In this document: positions 61,244 through 64,000 of the stretch, piece by piece
Layout of the letters: each line of letters opens with the position of its first letter
Position numbering within the stretch: position 1 is the stretch's first letter
Origin: Stenotrophomonas tumulicola
GTDB lineage: Bacteria; Pseudomonadota; Gammaproteobacteria; Xanthomonadales; Xanthomonadaceae
Assembly: GCF_014117215.1 (NCBI RefSeq)
Contig: NZ_JACGXS010000002.1
Coordinates: forward strand, 124,001-188,000
Length of the DNA: 64,000 nucleotides
Direction of reading: 5' to 3'
The notes under the pieces: model-generated
Databases searched by the model: none
What the model saw: the letters and a program-made list of their open reading frames with translations, nothing else
What the model was told of the DNA's origin: nothing
Made by a program: the position numbers and the translations under genes

Positions 61244-61348
61244 TGCCGCCTCCTCGTCTTGCGGATACCGGCCTGTGCCGGCTGGGTTGCCGGGCCGATC
61301 CATCTGACAGGCGGCCCGGGCGGGGCGAAGCCTAGCACCGAGCAACTT

Positions 61349-61370
61349 ATTCATTCAAGCGAGAATGAAT
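61349..61370. promoter_or_regulatory. Palindromic operator between SDR and TonB receptor genes
   Basis: ATTCATTC-N6-GAATGAAT, perfect arms. The overlapping CATTCAAGCGA (61352) is repeated as CATTCAAACGA at 61440, just upstream of the receptor gene. Confidence 0.6.
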
Positions 61371-61466
61371 GTTGACTGTGGGCTGCAGGAGTGCCACATT
61401 GCGGCGCATGCGCCGAACCTTCGGTGCATTGAAGCGGTGCATTCAAACGATTCTTGGGAGGGAGTC

Positions 61467-63764
61467 ATGAAGGCTGGAATTTTCTTGAGGCGGCGAACGC
61501 TCGCCACGCGCATTGCCATGTTGCTGCTGCCGGCGTCGGGGGCGGCCATGGCCCAATCTGCGGATGCCACCATCGCGGACAGGGCACAGGCAAAGGAACT
61601 GGATACCGTTGTGGTCACCGCGACGCGCCGGGCCGAACCCCTGAAGGACGTGCCGATCAGCATCACGGCGGTGTCCCAGGAGGAGCTGGACGCGAAAGGT
61701 ATCGTCGGCTATGAAGGAATGGCCCAGGTGACCCCCGGGGTCGTGTTGAACCGTGCCAGTGCCAACTTCAACAACTTCACCGCGCGCGGCATCGCCACCA
61801 ACGGCTACAACGCCAACCTGCAGAGTACGGTGGCCGTCTATATCGACGAACTGCCGATCTCGGCCAATGGCAACTCCACCGTCCTCGACCCGAGCCTGTT
61901 CGACGTGGAGCGTGTCGAGTTCCTGCGCGGGCCGCAGGGCACGCTGTTCGGCTCGGGATCGCTGGCAGGTGCGCTGCGCATCCTGACCCATGCGCCCAAT
62001 CCGGATGCTTTCGAAGCCTCGTTCCTGGCCGACGTCGGCGTGGCAGGTTCGGACGCGTTGCGCCAGCGCTACAACGCGATGGTGAACCTTCCCTTGGCCA
62101 AGGACACCCTGGCGCTGCGCGTGGTTGCTTTCTCGCGCGACGAGGAAGGGTATATCGACAACCTTGGCACCGGCACCAGGAACGCCAACAAGCTGGAAAG
62201 CTTGGGTGGTCGTGCGACGCTGCTGTGGCAACCGAATGAAGACCTGTCGGCGCAGTTCCGTGTTTCGCGCGAAGAGAGCAAGCCGGAGGACTCCTCGCTG
62301 GTCAATCCCGCGCTGGGCAAGGACAAGCGATATTCCGACCGGCCGGACATGTTCTCCGGCACGATGACGAACTACAACCTCACCGTGGGCTACCAGTTCG
62401 ACGGTGCGAAGCTGACCAGTTCCTCGACATGGTCGGATTACGAGTCGCTGTTCAACGTCGACCTGGCTGGCACCTACAACCAGGCCTTCGCCTTCGGGCT
62501 GGATGGGCCCGGAGAGAACAGGACGTTCGTGCAGGAGATGCGCCTGGTCTCTGACACCGATGGTCCGCTTGACTGGGTGTTGGGCGGGTTCTACCTGAAG
62601 CGCGACCGTGATGTGTATTTCGGCTATCGCTCCAATGAGGAATATCTCGCGGCAAGTGGCATCACGGGCTTGCCGGACGAGTATTACCTGAAGTACCACA
62701 CCTACGATTACACCAAAGAGCAGGCGCTGTTCGGCCAGCTGACCTACCACTTCTCTGATGATTTCTGGGCCACCGCGGGCATGCGCTATGGAAGCATCCA
62801 GGCGCAGGGATTCACCCGTGAGGGAGGCTACAGCAGCGATTACTTGAACCTGGCCTATCTGTGCAGCTTCTACAGTGTCTGCGGTTCGCCGGTGACCATC
62901 ACCCCGGTGGCCGCTGCCGTGGGGGCCAAGGCGCGGGAAACAGGACCCTCCTGGAGGTTCAGTGCGTCCTGGCGGCCGACGCCATCGGTGACCACTTACG
63001 CCGCAGTTGCGACCGGCTTCCGCGCACCGGTAGTGAATGCACGGGCGGGCGCCACCAGCACCATCGATCCGGATGATCTGACCATTCCCTATGGCGCGGA
63101 ATCCGACAAGTTGATCAGCTACGAGCTGGGCATGAAGGGGCGCTGGCTGCAGGGACGGCTGGCGGCCAACCTGGCGCTGTACTACATCGACTGGAAGGAC
63201 ATCCAGGTCCAGGCAAACCGGGTGTCCGATTCAGTGCAGTTCGCTACCAATATCGGCGGTGCCTACAGTCGTGGCCTGGAATTCGAGCTGATGGCCATGC
63301 CGAACATGGACTGGACGTTCACCTTGAACGGATCGTTCAACAAGGCAAAGGTGGACTCGCTGACGACCGAAGAGGCTGCCTTCTCCGGCGCGGTGATGGG
63401 TGCGAGGTTGGCAGGGCCGGAGTTCAATGCCTCGTTGACGGCCAATTACGCGTTCGACCTGCCGCGCAACGCGCTGGGCAATGCGTCGCTGGCGGTGGTG
63501 TATGTAGGCGACTATCCCGGCTCGTTCCCGAATGTGCCGGGCAAGCCCGGCACGGTCAGCCCGACCTATGACTGGACTGACGCCTACACCGTCGTGAACG
63601 CAAACGTCTCGGCTGAGTTCGGGAAATACACGGTGGGTCTCTACGCAGAGAACCTGTTCGATGACAGGTCAATCAACTACGTCCATCCGGAAGCGTTCCT
63701 CGATGGCCGGTATGGCGTGGTACGCCCCCGTACATGGGGCGTGCGCGTGGGCTACAGGTTCTGA
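61467..63764 (+). CDS. TonB-dependent outer-membrane receptor
   Basis: A 765-residue receptor. The signal peptide is within 1-30 (TRIAMLLLPASGAAMAQ). The TonB box region LDTVVVTATRRAEPLKDVPI precedes the plug (EELDAKGIVGYEGMAQVTPG, VERVEFLRGPQGTLFGSGSL). The barrel ends in the canonical ...GVRVGYRF with a C-terminal Phe. The length and plug resemble the Sphingomonad-type receptors often found with lipid, terpenoid or sterol catabolism genes. ATG at 61467 follows GGGAGGGAG. The acyl-CoA ligase gene starts 97 bases downstream on the same strand, so the imported molecule is probably acid-like. Confidence 0.92.
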   Translation: MKAGIFLRRRTLATRIAMLLLPASGAAMAQSADATIADRAQAKELDTVVVTATRRAEPLKDVPISITAVSQEELDAKGIVGYEGMAQVTPGVVLNRASANFNNFTARGIATNGYNANLQSTVAVYIDELPISANGNSTVLDPSLFDVERVEFLRGPQGTLFGSGSLAGALRILTHAPNPDAFEASFLADVGVAGSDALRQRYNAMVNLPLAKDTLALRVVAFSRDEEGYIDNLGTGTRNANKLESLGGRATLLWQPNEDLSAQFRVSREESKPEDSSLVNPALGKDKRYSDRPDMFSGTMTNYNLTVGYQFDGAKLTSSSTWSDYESLFNVDLAGTYNQAFAFGLDGPGENRTFVQEMRLVSDTDGPLDWVLGGFYLKRDRDVYFGYRSNEEYLAASGITGLPDEYYLKYHTYDYTKEQALFGQLTYHFSDDFWATAGMRYGSIQAQGFTREGGYSSDYLNLAYLCSFYSVCGSPVTITPVAAAVGAKARETGPSWRFSASWRPTPSVTTYAAVATGFRAPVVNARAGATSTIDPDDLTIPYGAESDKLISYELGMKGRWLQGRLAANLALYYIDWKDIQVQANRVSDSVQFATNIGGAYSRGLEFELMAMPNMDWTFTLNGSFNKAKVDSLTTEEAAFSGAVMGARLAGPEFNASLTANYAFDLPRNALGNASLAVVYVGDYPGSFPNVPGKPGTVSPTYDWTDAYTVVNANVSAEFGKYTVGLYAENLFDDRSINYVHPEAFLDGRYGVVRPRTWGVRVGYRF

Positions 63765-63861
63765 CGCTGCGCGCGTCGTTGCGGGATGCCGGCGCATGGC
63801 GTCTTCCGGACATGGCCGGCATCCACGCACATTTTCAGCAACAGGAGATAGCAAGGTTGTG

Positions 63862-64000
63862 ATGTCCGTGAATCATGGAGAAATGCAGGCCTTTACCCTG
63901 ACTCTGGACAAGTTCCTGAGCCATGCTGCTCGCTGGCATCCGGATGTTGAAGTGGTGACGGCGCGCGAAGGAGGCAGCCGCGAGCGGATCGGCTACGCCG
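63862..64000 (+). CDS. Acyl-CoA synthetase (AMP-forming), 5' end only
   Basis: The first 46 codons are visible before the window ends. The start MSVNHGEMQAFTLTLDKFLS, then HAARWHPDVEVVT and ERIGYA, match the N terminus of long- or medium-chain fatty-acyl-CoA ligases, in which an FLxHAARWHPxxEVVT segment precedes the first substrate-domain strand. The catalytic motifs lie beyond the edge. AAGG is five bases before ATG 63862; a GTG codon directly upstream (63859) is an alternative. It probably activates the carboxylic acid imported by the receptor for beta-oxidation. Confidence 0.82.
   Translation, partial: MSVNHGEMQAFTLTLDKFLSHAARWHPDVEVVTAREGGSRERIGYA

Overview
The window reads as a chromosomal segment of a high-GC gammaproteobacterium of the Xanthomonadaceae, most likely Stenotrophomonas. 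The evidence is the gene order topA / smg-dprA / LysM protein / def-fmt-rsmB and dtd-rpoD, the TonB-receptor-rich gene content, and several GTAG-headed hairpin repeats of the SMAG type known from S. maltophilia. This is inference from content and order; no database was searched.

1-26.7 kb is mostly core. It holds topA (cut by the left edge), two GYF_2-domain membrane proteins (one fused to a type IV pilin-like helix), smg-dprA, a LysM protein, def-fmt-rsmB, a cell-surface glycan cluster (GT39 transferase, two O-antigen ligase/polymerase-like proteins, two GT2 transferases, a CDP-glycerol-type transferase), a PH-domain pair, ribA with a degenerate N-terminal domain, an LpxL-type acyltransferase, dtd and rpoD. 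Two less ordinary genes follow: a YjjJ-like HipA kinase fused to an HTH, and a protein joining a cyclic-nucleotide-binding domain to a TIR-like domain, the architecture of Pycsar effectors.

26.6-29.4 kb is an integration scar: a CAU tRNA, a terminator, a long inverted repeat, the first ~55 codons of a P4-type integrase, and a hipBA toxin-antitoxin operon.

29.8-49.0 kb is a carbohydrate-utilisation island. A catabolic operon on the minus strand (DUF4432 protein, KDPGal aldolase, KDGal kinase) diverges from gntR, an enolase-superfamily dehydratase, a DapA-family lyase and a 961-residue lipoprotein. Facing them is a minus-strand operon of TonB receptor, ExuT-like transporter, esterase, beta-propeller enzyme and GH106 protein, with a divergent SDR gene. 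A 27-base element (21/27 identical) is present in both divergent promoter regions and suggests one regulon for uptake, depolymerisation and sugar-acid breakdown, probably of a rhamnose- and uronate-containing glycan.

49.0-64 kb is accessory: MarR/tautomerase, TetR/MFS, a VapBC-like module, a flavin disulfide reductase with a small membrane protein, two paralogous TetR regulators linked by five related palindromes, an orphan HigA-like gene, and an acyl-CoA cluster (thiolase, SDR, TonB receptor, start of an acyl-CoA ligase). No rRNA operon, CRISPR array, intact prophage or insertion sequence was seen.
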